Source of the DNA: Xylanibacter ruminicola | GTDB taxonomy: Bacteria; Bacteroidota; Bacteroidia; Bacteroidales; Bacteroidaceae | Direction: 5' to 3' | DNA: 64,000 bases | NCBI GenBank assembly: GCA_015060625.1 | Contig: SUYC01000002.1 | Coordinates: 1-64,000, forward strand | Shown here: positions 9,217-17,161 of the stretch, piece by piece | How the letters are laid out: each line of letters starts with the position of its first letter | Numbering within the stretch: position 1 is the stretch's first letter | Program-made: the position numbers and the translations under genes | The notes under the pieces: generated by a model | Database searches by the model: none | Told to the model about the DNA's origin: nothing | The model's input: the letters and a program-made list of their open reading frames with translations, nothing else

Positions 9217-10164
9217 TTAACTCAATTCCAGCATTCTGTTTATTGGTTTCACAGCTTGTTCAGCTACTTCTGGATCTATCTCTATCTGCGGACTCATCGT
9301 CTTCAAACAGGTATATACCTTCTCAAGTGTATTCAGTTTCATATAATTGCACTCATTGCAACTGCATTCCAAGCCACTCTCGCTGATTTCGGGAGGTACA
9401 GGGATAAATTCCTTGTCAGGACAGGTTCGCTGCATCTCATGCAGAATACCAGCCTCTGTGGCCACGATAAACTGCTTCTTGTCGCTCTGCTGGGCATAAT
9501 TCAGCATCGTAGCAGTACTACCCTTAACTTCGGCCACAGCCAATACAGGCGCCTTACACTCCAAGTGTGCCATCACCACAGCATCAGGATACTGCTTTTT
9601 AAGCTCCAGAATCTTTGAAACCGAGAAACGCTCGTGCACATGACAACCACCATTCCAAAGCAACATCTTTCTACCTGTCACCTCATTGATATAGTTACCA
9701 AGATTATAATCTGGTCCAAATATCAGTTTGGCATCCTTGGGCAACTGATCCACTACCTTCTTGGCATTACCGCTGGTCACCACCACATCAGTCAGCGCCT
9801 TCACGGCAGCTGTGGTGTTCACATAGCTGATCACCTGATAGCCGGGATGCTCATCCTTAAACTTCTTCAAGTCCTCAGCCTTACAACTGTCAGCCAACGA
9901 ACAGCCAGCTGCCAGATCAGGACAAAGCACCACCTTATCAGGCGACAACAGTTTGCATGTCTCTGCCATAAAATGCACACCACACATCACCATCACTTTC
10001 GCATCCGTCTCAGCAGCCTTGCGCGCCAAAGCCAACGAATCACCTACAAAGTCGGCGATATCCTGAATATCACCAATCGTATAATAGTGAGCCAGGATGA
10101 TGGCATCCTTCTCCTCACACATCCTACGAATCTCAGCTTTCAGTTCCTTTGTTGTCAACACCAT
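9217..10164 (-). CDS. nadA: Quinolinate synthase
   Basis: The 315-residue enzyme condenses iminoaspartate with dihydroxyacetone phosphate to quinolinate in de novo NAD synthesis. Cysteines expected to hold the [4Fe-4S] cluster are visible (MVMCGVHFMAETC near residue 80; CSCNEC near residue 265), as are the HYYT and GDSLALARKAA motifs and the MAHLECK segment. nadB and nadC are not adjacent. It converges with the porZ-like gene (10-bp gap, no clear terminator) and starts at the edge of the putative origin. nadD, a later step of NAD synthesis, is at 33.1-33.6 kb. Confidence 0.95.
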   Translation of the reverse strand: MVLTTKELKAEIRRMCEEKDAIILAHYYTIGDIQDIADFVGDSLALARKAAETDAKVMVMCGVHFMAETCKLLSPDKVVLCPDLAAGCSLADSCKAEDLKKFKDEHPGYQVISYVNTTAAVKALTDVVVTSGNAKKVVDQLPKDAKLIFGPDYNLGNYINEVTGRKMLLWNGGCHVHERFSVSKILELKKQYPDAVVMAHLECKAPVLAVAEVKGSTATMLNYAQQSDKKQFIVATEAGILHEMQRTCPDKEFIPVPPEISESGLECSCNECNYMKLNTLEKVYTCLKTMSPQIEIDPEVAEQAVKPINRMLELS

Positions 10165-10558
10165 ATAATTTTTATATTTCTTTTTTATTTATTTCTTAAA
10201 AATAGAATAAGTAGTATGATATGCCGTGAATATCTTGATAACTTTTTGGCATTTTTATTGTATATTTGACTATTAACCTTAAAAAATCATTTATAAACTA
10301 CCACTGTTAATTCTTTCTCGCTGATAATGAACCACTAAGCATACTTATCCACAATTTCCAATTTCGGTGCAAAATTAATAAGTTTATATTATTTTTCGGC
10401 AAAAAACTGTGGAAAAGTTGCGAAAATAGTGCTAATAAACCTGTGGATATCCTCAATTCGAAGGGTGGAGTGTATAATTCACAAGTTATTAACATAGTTA
10501 TCCACACACTTATCAACAGGTTTTTCCACAATTATTTGGTAGTTTGTTTTCTAAATAT
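10165..10558. other. Probable chromosomal replication origin (oriC)
   Basis: This 410-bp gene-free gap holds a dense cluster of DnaA boxes. Exact TTATCCACA is at 10345-10353 and 10498-10506. One-mismatch boxes are at 10408-10416 (complement TTTTCCACA), 10442-10450 (complement ATATCCACA), 10510-10518 (TTATCAACA) and 10522-10530 (TTTTCCACA); a two-mismatch site TTATTAACA is at 10486-10494. Very AT-rich blocks at 10165-10310 and 10370-10400 could be the unwinding element. dnaA itself is not in the window, which is not unusual for Bacteroidetes. Confidence 0.85.
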
Positions 10559-10566
10559 TACCTTTG
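10535..10566 (+). promoter_or_regulatory. Promoter of the TrmH-family gene
   Basis: TTTG (10535-10538), a 20-bp spacer and TACCTTTG (10559-10566) place transcription start only a few bases before the ATG at 10575. The promoter abuts the last DnaA box, so DnaA binding could affect it. Confidence 0.8.
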
Positions 10567-10574
10567 CAGACAGA

Positions 10575-11105
10575 ATGAAGAAGTTACGTACGATAGAAAT
10601 GGAGCGCCTCTCGGTTGAGGAGTTCAAGGAAGCTAAGAAGATGCCACTTATTGTGGTGCTGGATGATGTGCGCTCGATGCACAATGTGGGTAGTGTGTTC
10701 CGAACTGGCGATGCTTTCCGCATCGAGGCGGTCTATCTGTGTGGTATCACCAGCACACCACCCATGGCCGAGATTCATAAAACTGCTCTTGGGGCTGAGG
10801 ATAGTGTAACATGGAAATACTTCGATACTGCACTTCAGGCTGTCGAAGCTTTGAAGGCTGATGGCTATGAAGTGTATTCAGTTGAACAGGCTCATGGCTC
10901 AACCATGCTTCAGAACTTTACACCTATTAATAATAAGAAGTATGCTGTGGTATTGGGCAACGAGGTGAAAGGTGTTCATCAGGAGGTGATAGATGCTTCG
11001 GATGGTTGTTTGGAGATACCTCAGTTTGGCACCAAACACTCCATGAATGTATCAGTAACAGGCGGCATTATCATCTGGCATTTTGCAAAAAATATCATTC
11101 TTTAG
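10575..11105 (+). CDS. TrmH/SpoU-family RNA 2'-O-methyltransferase
   Basis: The 176-residue protein has the SpoU trefoil-knot motifs: NVGSVFRTGDAF near residue 40, VVLGNEVKGV near residue 125 and IPQFGTKHSMNVSVTGGI near residue 150. It methylates a ribose in tRNA or rRNA using S-adenosylmethionine; the target nucleotide cannot be read from sequence. The ATG at 10575 is chosen over an in-frame upstream extension because the promoter -7 box ends at 10566. It is the first gene rightward of the putative origin. Confidence 0.85.
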   Translation: MKKLRTIEMERLSVEEFKEAKKMPLIVVLDDVRSMHNVGSVFRTGDAFRIEAVYLCGITSTPPMAEIHKTALGAEDSVTWKYFDTALQAVEALKADGYEVYSVEQAHGSTMLQNFTPINNKKYAVVLGNEVKGVHQEVIDASDGCLEIPQFGTKHSMNVSVTGGIIIWHFAKNIIL

Positions 11106-11179
11106 TAAAAAAGTTGTTGCTTAGATGTCACATTTCTGAACTTTCTGCGTATTAAGGATAAAAGCAACAAACGATAAGA

Positions 11180-11857
11180 ATGACAACAGAGGAGTTTCAA
11201 CAACAGGCAGAAGCACTTAGACTGCAACTTATCGGTATCGCTCAGAAATATCTGGGTGCTACTGATGAGGCTGAGGACATCGTACAGGATGCGATGATCA
11301 AACTCTGGCTGATGCGCGACCAACTGATGGCACCCGTATCAGGCTTCGCTTCTGTGGTGACTCGCAACCTCTGTATCGACCATCTGCGCAAGCAACATAC
11401 CACTGTGGATATTTCAAAATTTCCTGACACGGAGGAGTGGAGCGACGATGGTGAGCAGATAGAACAGATGCTGCAGGTGATCGACACGCTGCCCTCTGCT
11501 CAGCGAACCATTCTCCGCATGCATCATCTGCAAGGGATGAAGACCAGTGAGATTGCACTATTGCTGGGTTCAAGTGAGGTGTCTATACGCCAAAAACTGA
11601 GCAGGGCCAGGAGAGTGATTCGTAAAAGATTATTGGCCATCTTTGCTGCTGCATCGCTCTTGATAGGTGTGTCTATGATGGCCGTTTATTTCACAAGACT
11701 CAGCACCAGTGATGATTATGTGATTTATGTCTATGGTAAGAAGTACACCGACCAGCAAACGGTGATGGCCGAGATGAAGCGCACCATGGGTGAAATGACT
11801 GAGGAGAATACTCAGGGCGAGATAGAACAGCAGTTGAACGATTTATTTAGCAATTAA
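11180..11857 (+). CDS. ECF sigma factor with a C-terminal transmembrane tail
   Basis: The 225-residue protein has sigma region 2 (EDIVQDAMIKLW, near residues 32-45) and region 4 (LQGMKTSEIALLLGSSEVSIRQKLSRARR, near residues 112-140). Directly after region 4 comes a hydrophobic span (LLAIFAAASLLIGVSMMAVYF, about residues 152-172) and about 50 residues that would lie outside the cytoplasm. Ordinary ECF factors end after region 4. A membrane-tethered sigma factor, or a fusion with a small former anti-sigma-like partner, would explain this. Two exported-protein genes follow at 5 and 12 bp and are probably co-transcribed. Confidence 0.8.
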   Translation: MTTEEFQQQAEALRLQLIGIAQKYLGATDEAEDIVQDAMIKLWLMRDQLMAPVSGFASVVTRNLCIDHLRKQHTTVDISKFPDTEEWSDDGEQIEQMLQVIDTLPSAQRTILRMHHLQGMKTSEIALLLGSSEVSIRQKLSRARRVIRKRLLAIFAAASLLIGVSMMAVYFTRLSTSDDYVIYVYGKKYTDQQTVMAEMKRTMGEMTEENTQGEIEQQLNDLFSN

Positions 11858-11862
11858 GAGAT

Positions 11863-12309
11863 ATGAAACGAGTATTGATGATTATCACAGCGTGCTTTTC
11901 GATGCTGATGAGCGTTGAGGCGCAGAGTGGACTGCACATAGCACCACTCTTCGAGGGAAAAATCATCCCCCAGCAGCGAATGGTAGAGACGAGGGTAAAA
12001 GGAAAGATGCTCTCCAAATATCAGCTCACTCTCTTCCGTAGTGTGCGCTTCAATGCCAACACTAAGCAGGAGATAGCTCGTGTGCACGATCTGATAGAAC
12101 TGGATAAGAAACAGAATCAAGTGCATCCTTATTCTGAGAACTACTCCAGTAAAAAGAGTCGCTCAAAGGAGACGCTGATGCTGCAACTCCCCAAGACAGA
12201 TAAGCATAACCGTTTTCTGTGTTATAAGCGCAATAACGACGAGATTACGGTTATCTATATGGAGGGTACACTCAGTTCACTTGATACGTTACGAGAATTA
12301 ATCAAATAA
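11863..12309 (+). CDS. Exported hypothetical protein
   Basis: The 148-residue protein has a signal peptide (MKRVLMIITACFSMLMSVEAQ). The mature part is basic, with no membrane span and no motif I recognise; it reads SGLHIAPLFEGKIIPQQRMVETRVKG and continues with a Lys-rich middle. It lies 5 bp after the tethered sigma factor gene and 12 bp before the next gene, so it is probably part of a three-gene envelope-stress type operon. The function is unknown. Confidence 0.7.
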   Translation: MKRVLMIITACFSMLMSVEAQSGLHIAPLFEGKIIPQQRMVETRVKGKMLSKYQLTLFRSVRFNANTKQEIARVHDLIELDKKQNQVHPYSENYSSKKSRSKETLMLQLPKTDKHNRFLCYKRNNDEITVIYMEGTLSSLDTLRELIK

Positions 12310-12321
12310 AGGTATAACAAT

Positions 12322-13206
12322 ATGAAGAAACTATTTATTCTATTGCTTCTGGCTGTATCAGCCACAGCAAATGCAGAAGAAGTTGCCGACAACGATACAC
12401 TTACCATCCTGAAACCCCAGAAGGTTCGTATCATCACAGGCGATTCTATTCAGAAAATTAAGGTGTATGGACGCGAGAACGACGATAAGTACACCTATGA
12501 GAGTAAGATATTGCTGGTAGATTCGAACTATGTCAGCGAGCAGAGTATTAATAAAGATACCTGGAACTTTGATTTCGTCAAGAAGCGCACTCATGGCACG
12601 GGTTATCCTCTGGAGACGCGTAGCCTATCCTCTCGTTTTGCTTTAGGTCTATGCTATGGTGCTAATGCCGATTATAAAGGTTCGCAGTCTGTAGGCAGCT
12701 CGTGGGAAATCATGTGGACCATCTCTGAAGTGGAGAAGTTTGCTTATGGTCAGCATCATGGCTACTCGATAGGTTTTGGCGTGGATTGGCGTAATTTCCG
12801 CATGGATGGTCGCAGCAAGTTTGTCAAACTGGGTGATGGTACTATCGCCGAAGAGAATCAGCCTGCCGGCTATAATTCCGACTTCTCGCGCATCAAAGTA
12901 TTCAGTCTCATCATCCCTGTGATGTGGAAGTATCGCACCAAGCAGCTCTCTTTCGGTCTGGGTCCCGTCATCAACATCAATACCTATGCCAGTATCAAGA
13001 ACCGCTATTGGGATGCCGACGGACAGAAGCATAAGGAAATCTACAAGAAGATACACCAGCGCCCCATCACAGTAGATATCATGGCCGAGCTGAATATCCA
13101 TCGCTGGTTCAGCATCTATGGCAAGTTCTCACCCATGACCATCCTCAACTCTACCTATGCCAAGGATGTCAATTTCCAGCCTGTATCGTTTGGCGTATAT
13201 TTCTGA
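12322..13206 (+). CDS. Probable outer-membrane beta-barrel protein
   Basis: The 294-residue protein has a signal peptide (MKKLFILLLLAVSATANA). From about residue 95 it alternates aromatic and polar residues in amphipathic strands (SRFALGLCYGANADYKG, HGYSIGFGVDWRNFRMDG, KQLSFGLGPVININTYA) and ends in SFGVYF, a typical C-terminal barrel strand. Residues 20-80 are a polar periplasmic-type domain. It is the third gene after the tethered sigma factor and ends just before the hairpin repeat at 13226. Confidence 0.65.
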   Translation: MKKLFILLLLAVSATANAEEVADNDTLTILKPQKVRIITGDSIQKIKVYGRENDDKYTYESKILLVDSNYVSEQSINKDTWNFDFVKKRTHGTGYPLETRSLSSRFALGLCYGANADYKGSQSVGSSWEIMWTISEVEKFAYGQHHGYSIGFGVDWRNFRMDGRSKFVKLGDGTIAEENQPAGYNSDFSRIKVFSLIIPVMWKYRTKQLSFGLGPVININTYASIKNRYWDADGQKHKEIYKKIHQRPITVDIMAELNIHRWFSIYGKFSPMTILNSTYAKDVNFQPVSFGVYF

Positions 13207-13225
13207 AAAATACAAAAATACAAAT

Positions 13226-13258
13226 AATCCCACAGATTGCAAAAATATCTGTGGGATT
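13226..13258. repeat. 33-bp repeat (left copy), hairpin/terminator
   Basis: Arms AATCCCACAGAT and ATCTGTGGGATT (12 bp each) surround an asymmetric 9-base loop. The whole 33 bp, loop included, is the exact reverse complement of 20009-20041. It lies 20 bp after the stop of the barrel gene and so probably ends that transcript. Confidence 0.85.
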
Positions 13259-13307
13259 TATTTGATTTAGAACTCATCAATAAAATGTATTTTTAGTGAA
13301 TATAAAT

Positions 13308-13338
13308 TTTGCTATATCGGAAATAATCTCTACCTTTG
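13308..13338 (+). promoter_or_regulatory. Promoter of the TPR-HTH regulator
   Basis: TTTG (13308-13311), a 19-bp spacer and TACCTTTG (13331-13338). The box position favours the ATG at 13366 over the one at 13336. Confidence 0.75.
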
Positions 13339-13365
13339 CAGGCGTTTTTTGCAATCAAAGAATTA

Positions 13366-14994
13366 ATGAGGAAAATTATATATATTGTACTGATAGGTAT
13401 TTTTTTTATTAACTGTGTGGGACGTGAGTATGCAGAGATGCAGAAACGCTTGCATAGGTTGGATGCATACAATAAATCGGACTCTGCTTTCACTACGGCA
13501 ACAGAGGCCAAGGCTGTAGCCGACTATTTCGAAGACCACGGCACTCCTAACGAGCAGATGTTGGCCTACTATCTGTTAGCTCGAGCCTACTACGATATTC
13601 ATGAGGCCCCCATGGCTCTTAACAGTTTCCAGACTGCCATAGAAAAGGCAGATACCACTGCTGAGGATTGTGACTATCGTCAACTAAGTAAAGTATATGG
13701 ACAAATGAGTAGATTGTTCTATAAACAGGGGCTTATGCGACAAAGTTTAAAATGTGATAGTATTTCTGAAAAATATGCATATCAAGGACATGATACATTG
13801 ACAGCTTTATTAAGTATGTCATATCAAATTATAGCATATAGCCAATTAGGTGATAATAATAAAGCTCTGGAATTAAGTGATAAAACCTCAAAACTTTTTT
13901 TAGAATATGGCTATAAGGATCAATCCGCAATTGTTCTTTTTTCTAGTATTGATGACTTAGTAGACAGAGGTGATTTGAAAAAAGCAAGTGAATATTTAAG
14001 AAAGTACGAATCTGAATCTGGTTTTTTTCATTCTCAATTTGAAATAGAGAAAGGACGTGAGATATATTATTATATTAAAGGATATTATTATCTTTCATGT
14101 GGTTTGTTAGACTCTGCCGAATATTTCTTTCGTAAGGAATTACGACAAGGCAAGGATTTTAATAACCAGAATGCGGGTTCAAGAGGATTAGCTCTACTTT
14201 TTCAGCAGAAACATATGGGAGATTCTGCTGCTAAATATGCGCTATATAGTTATGAGATGAATGATTCTGTTTATGCGCAGATGGCAACAAAAGAAGTAGA
14301 ACAGATGCAGGGAATGTACGATTATTCTCGAAATCAAGAAATAGCCAGACAGGAAAAAGAAAGGGCAGATCATGCTAATGCTATTATACAGTTGATAAGT
14401 GTATTCTTATTTTTCTTTATTATTGTAATAAATGTAATTGTGAGGGAAGTTCACAAAAGGCGAAAAGAAGAAAGGGCAGAATACCAAAATAAGGTTTCAT
14501 TATTAGCAAAAACAAATTCAGAAGTAATACAGTTGCGCACTCATGAGCAAACTCTGAGTAAACTGCTTAAGGAAAAGGAGAATGAGGCTATAAAATTAGA
14601 GAACGAAATAGAGGCTTATAAAATCAAAGTTGGTTTGCAGAAAGAATCATCAGAAATGCGTCTCCAAAAGTCAGAAGTATATATTAATTTGAGTAAATTG
14701 GCAACAAAAGGTGTTGTACTTACTGATGACCAATGGCAACAGATATATATGATGGTTATTGATATTCTGCCTAATTTTTATAAGTTTATATCTGAAAAGA
14801 AGTTTGAACTTAGTGAAAATGAATTTAAGACCTGCATCCTTATCCGATTGCATTATAATCCAAAAACAGTAGCAAATATGATAGGTTTATCCCCTTCTTC
14901 TATTACTAAAATGCGAATCAATTTGATGGAAAAACTATATGGAATAGAAGGCAAATCTAAGGAACTTGATGAAAGACTATCGCAATATACTTAA
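13366..14994 (+). CDS. TPR-repeat, membrane-anchored HTH regulator
   Basis: The 542-residue protein starts with a lipoprotein-like signal (MRKIIYIVLIGIFFINCVG). TPR-type helical repeats fill residues 40-320, with a single membrane span near residues 350-370 (ISVFLFFFIIVINVIV). A long coiled coil (about 375-440) leads to a C-terminal LuxR/Bacteroidetes-type helix-turn-helix (FKTCILIRLHYNPKTVANMIGLSPSSITKMR). This fits a one-protein sensor-regulator with a periplasmic TPR sensor and a cytoplasmic DNA-binding end. Base composition shifts: the first 350 bp resemble the neighbouring core genes, and the rest is distinctly AT-rich. It may control the exported-protein genes at 16.8-20.0 kb, which is inference from position. 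Confidence 0.75.
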   Translation: MRKIIYIVLIGIFFINCVGREYAEMQKRLHRLDAYNKSDSAFTTATEAKAVADYFEDHGTPNEQMLAYYLLARAYYDIHEAPMALNSFQTAIEKADTTAEDCDYRQLSKVYGQMSRLFYKQGLMRQSLKCDSISEKYAYQGHDTLTALLSMSYQIIAYSQLGDNNKALELSDKTSKLFLEYGYKDQSAIVLFSSIDDLVDRGDLKKASEYLRKYESESGFFHSQFEIEKGREIYYYIKGYYYLSCGLLDSAEYFFRKELRQGKDFNNQNAGSRGLALLFQQKHMGDSAAKYALYSYEMNDSVYAQMATKEVEQMQGMYDYSRNQEIARQEKERADHANAIIQLISVFLFFFIIVINVIVREVHKRRKEERAEYQNKVSLLAKTNSEVIQLRTHEQTLSKLLKEKENEAIKLENEIEAYKIKVGLQKESSEMRLQKSEVYINLSKLATKGVVLTDDQWQQIYMMVIDILPNFYKFISEKKFELSENEFKTCILIRLHYNPKTVANMIGLSPSSITKMRINLMEKLYGIEGKSKELDERLSQYT

Positions 14995-15102
14995 TTTTTT
15001 TGTTTTTGTAACTAATTGATTATTAGTGTTTTGTGTAAAAGGTAAAATTTGAGTAAAATCTGCTATAAGCATTTCTTTTCATAATTATTATATTGTTACT
15101 AC

Positions 15103-15120
15103 CTAAAGTTTCGCAAGTGA
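15103..15120 (+). repeat. Left terminal inverted repeat of the IS4-family element
   Basis: CTAAAGTTTCGCAAGTGA pairs with the complement of 16684-16701 with two mismatches. Confidence 0.9.
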
Positions 15121-15238
15121 TGGCTCACCTGCATAATTTAACATAAAATAGGAATAAAAAAGGCTTCGAAGTTTGCTCAACTCACTGAAAATGAGTAACT
15201 TTACAATCGCCAAACAGTAAAGTACAAACTTAGAAGCC

Positions 15239-16672
15239 GTGAGCAAAGGTACAACAATTATTTCAGATTTGAGAAGTTTTTTCTCAGAAAATGAGAATAA
15301 CCGTGCAATTAATGCGATTATGAGAGTGATGGAGTGCATAAACATACGTCCGGAGCAGATCGGGACAGAGAAGAAGGAGAACTGCAAGTTCACGAACGTG
15401 CAGGTTCTGAATCTTCTGGTATTGTTCCCGTTCTTCGTCGTCAGGAATGCATACCGGTACTCGGGCTCTTCATTAAGCCGCCTATTTTGTTGTGAGAAGG
15501 ACATGTTCTATCGTTTTATGAATGATGGTAATATCAAGTGGCGCAAACTGCTGTATGCGATGAACCTCCAGTTGCTGCGTAAGATCAGCCGCAGCACAGA
15601 GGCTGAACATGACAAGCCTGTCTGCCTGATTATCGATGACACTGACACTCCGAAGAGCGGACGCAAGAGTGAGCTCATCGGCAAGGTTTTCTCTCACCTT
15701 GAGCACAAGACCATCCTTGGCTACAAATGTCTGACGCTGCTTCTGTGCGATGGCATGAGCCAACTGTTCCTCGATTTCTCGCTTCATGGTGAAGAAGGCA
15801 GTAAGCCAGACAAGAAGCATGGACTGACGGACAGGCAGCGTAAAGCGCGGTATAGCAAGGATCATAGCGGAGAGGCTGTCGAGGAACGCATCAAGGAGTA
15901 TACGATGTCGAAGATTGACAAGGCCATCGAGATGGTGAAGTACGCCATCAAGCGCGGCATCCGATTCGACTATCTGCTCATTGACAGCTGGTTTACCTGT
16001 GCAGACTTCGTCCGCCTGGTTACCAGCCGACACATCAAGTGTCATCTGATTGGTATGATCAAATTGGGAAAGACCAAATACCATACCCAATGGGGCGACC
16101 TGACAGCCAACCAGATTATCAAGAAACTCCAGAAGCAGGGCCTCACCAAGCACAATAGGACCTTGAAGTGCACCTACTGCACCATCGACGTGAAGTTTGC
16201 AGGTACCACCGTGCGCCTGTTCTTCTCGAAGCGAGGCAGGAATGGGCGTTGGAACGGATTGCTCACGACGGATCTTTCGCTCAGTTTTCTCAAAGCATAC
16301 AGGACGTACGCTACCCGCTGGACAACCGAGGTGGCTTATCACGATTGCAAGCAACTGCTTGACTTCGGCAGATGTCAGAGCGTACACTTCTCTGCACAGA
16401 TTGCCAGCTTCACACTGACCATGATGCAGTATAACATACTTTGCACAGTGAAACGGTTTGAGGCCTATGAGACCATCGGAGCACTTTTCCGTGAGGCCAC
16501 AACTGGTACTCTCGAGCTGTCCGCCTCGGACAGGATATGGGAACTGATATTGGACACCATCCTGGAAATCGCAGAGATGATCTCTGCCGATGCCAGTGAA
16601 CTGCTTTCTGCGGTTATTGATGCCAATCCTAAGTTCCATAAACTCTATCAAATGTATAAATTAGTCGCTTGA
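15239..16672 (+). CDS. IS4-family transposase
   Basis: The 477-residue DDE transposase starts at GTG 15239. The acidic residues are visible in LIIDDTDTPKSG (near residue 130) and LLIDSWF (near residue 250). The IS4 YREK signature is present as YATRWTTEVAYHDCK (near residue 357), with the catalytic Glu inside it. The frame is complete and lies inside the terminal repeats, so the element may still be active. A 389-codon antisense frame across it is a coding shadow. Confidence 0.93.
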   Translation: MSKGTTIISDLRSFFSENENNRAINAIMRVMECINIRPEQIGTEKKENCKFTNVQVLNLLVLFPFFVVRNAYRYSGSSLSRLFCCEKDMFYRFMNDGNIKWRKLLYAMNLQLLRKISRSTEAEHDKPVCLIIDDTDTPKSGRKSELIGKVFSHLEHKTILGYKCLTLLLCDGMSQLFLDFSLHGEEGSKPDKKHGLTDRQRKARYSKDHSGEAVEERIKEYTMSKIDKAIEMVKYAIKRGIRFDYLLIDSWFTCADFVRLVTSRHIKCHLIGMIKLGKTKYHTQWGDLTANQIIKKLQKQGLTKHNRTLKCTYCTIDVKFAGTTVRLFFSKRGRNGRWNGLLTTDLSLSFLKAYRTYATRWTTEVAYHDCKQLLDFGRCQSVHFSAQIASFTLTMMQYNILCTVKRFEAYETIGALFREATTGTLELSASDRIWELILDTILEIAEMISADASELLSAVIDANPKFHKLYQMYKLVA

Positions 16673-16683
16673 TGAATGAATAT

Positions 16684-16701
16684 TCACTTGCGAAAGTTCA
16701 G
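16684..16701 (-). repeat. Right terminal inverted repeat of the IS4-family element
   Basis: TCACTTGCGAAAGTTCAG, the partner of 15103-15120. The element ends within 5 bp of the -7 box of the next gene. Confidence 0.9.
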
Positions 16702-16705
16702 TTAC

Positions 16706-16713
16706 TACTTTTG
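16706..16713 (+). promoter_or_regulatory. -7 box separated from its upstream element by the IS
   Basis: TACTTTTG matches TAnnTTTG and begins inside the target duplication. Any original -33 element is now about 1.6 kb away on the other side of the IS, so expression of the downstream genes may now depend on the IS end. Confidence 0.55.
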
Positions 16714-16763
16714 CAGTATAAAAAGCATATAGTGTTATAATGTAATAATAGTATAATTAAGAA

Positions 16764-17126
16764 ATGAAGAAATATTTATTTGTATTATTTTGTTTTGCAC
16801 TTATTCATGGAAGAATAATTGCGTCAGAGAAGGAACAGATTTCATTGAATGTTGAAGTTGGAATAATTGATGAAGAACCTGGTATTACAGGTCCAAGTAA
16901 AACAATAGTGCGTATACCTCGCATTTATCAGGATGGGTATAAACTTTCTTTTTCATGTTTTCATCCCGAGTACATTATTAATATAGTACAGGATGATGAG
17001 GTAGTTTATTCATCTGTTATCCCTGCTGGCGTTACAGAGTTTGATTTGCCATCATATCTTGGTGGTGACTGTATCATCCAATTTGTAAAGGGCAGATTCT
17101 GTTTCTGGGGAGAAATATCATTGTAG
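16764..17126 (+). CDS. Small exported DUF3244-like protein
   Basis: The 120-residue protein has a signal peptide (MKKYLFVLFCFALIHGRIIAS). The mature part is all-beta: YKLSFSCFHPEYIINIVQ, then VVYSSVIPAGVTEFDLPSYLGGD, ending FCFWGEISL, the layout of DUF3244 proteins of Bacteroidetes (a small Ig-like fold that often ends in G-E/Y-F-x-L). The function is unknown. It is the first gene after the IS and is AT-rich like the following lipoprotein gene. Confidence 0.6.
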   Translation: MKKYLFVLFCFALIHGRIIASEKEQISLNVEVGIIDEEPGITGPSKTIVRIPRIYQDGYKLSFSCFHPEYIINIVQDDEVVYSSVIPAGVTEFDLPSYLGGDCIIQFVKGRFCFWGEISL

Positions 17127-17161
17127 TAGTTTTTATTTCACTGACAAAAAATAAATATTAT

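Larger units (their letters stand above)
15103..16701. mobile_element. IS4-family insertion sequence
   Basis: About 1.6 kb, with terminal inverted repeats CTAAAGTTTCGCAAGTGA (15103-15120) and its partner TCACTTGCGAAAGTTCAG (16684-16701), 16 of 18 matching. It is flanked by a direct repeat (G)TTACTAC at 15095-15102 and 16701-16708, a 7- or 8-bp target duplication depending on how the last base is assigned. One transposase gene fills it and both ends are intact, suggesting a recent insertion. Confidence 0.9.

Noticed and set aside
9634..10269. Plus-strand frame antisense to nadA running into the origin region
   Set aside because: nadA is unambiguous on the other strand and the frame has no coding character.
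10443..10574. In-frame upstream extension of the TrmH-family gene
   Set aside because: It would translate through DnaA boxes and the promoter; the -7 box at 10559-10566 shows the gene begins at 10575.
15482..16651. 389-codon open frame antisense to the IS4 transposase
   Set aside because: It mirrors the transposase reading frame, shows no recognisable motif, and transposase genes often have such shadows.
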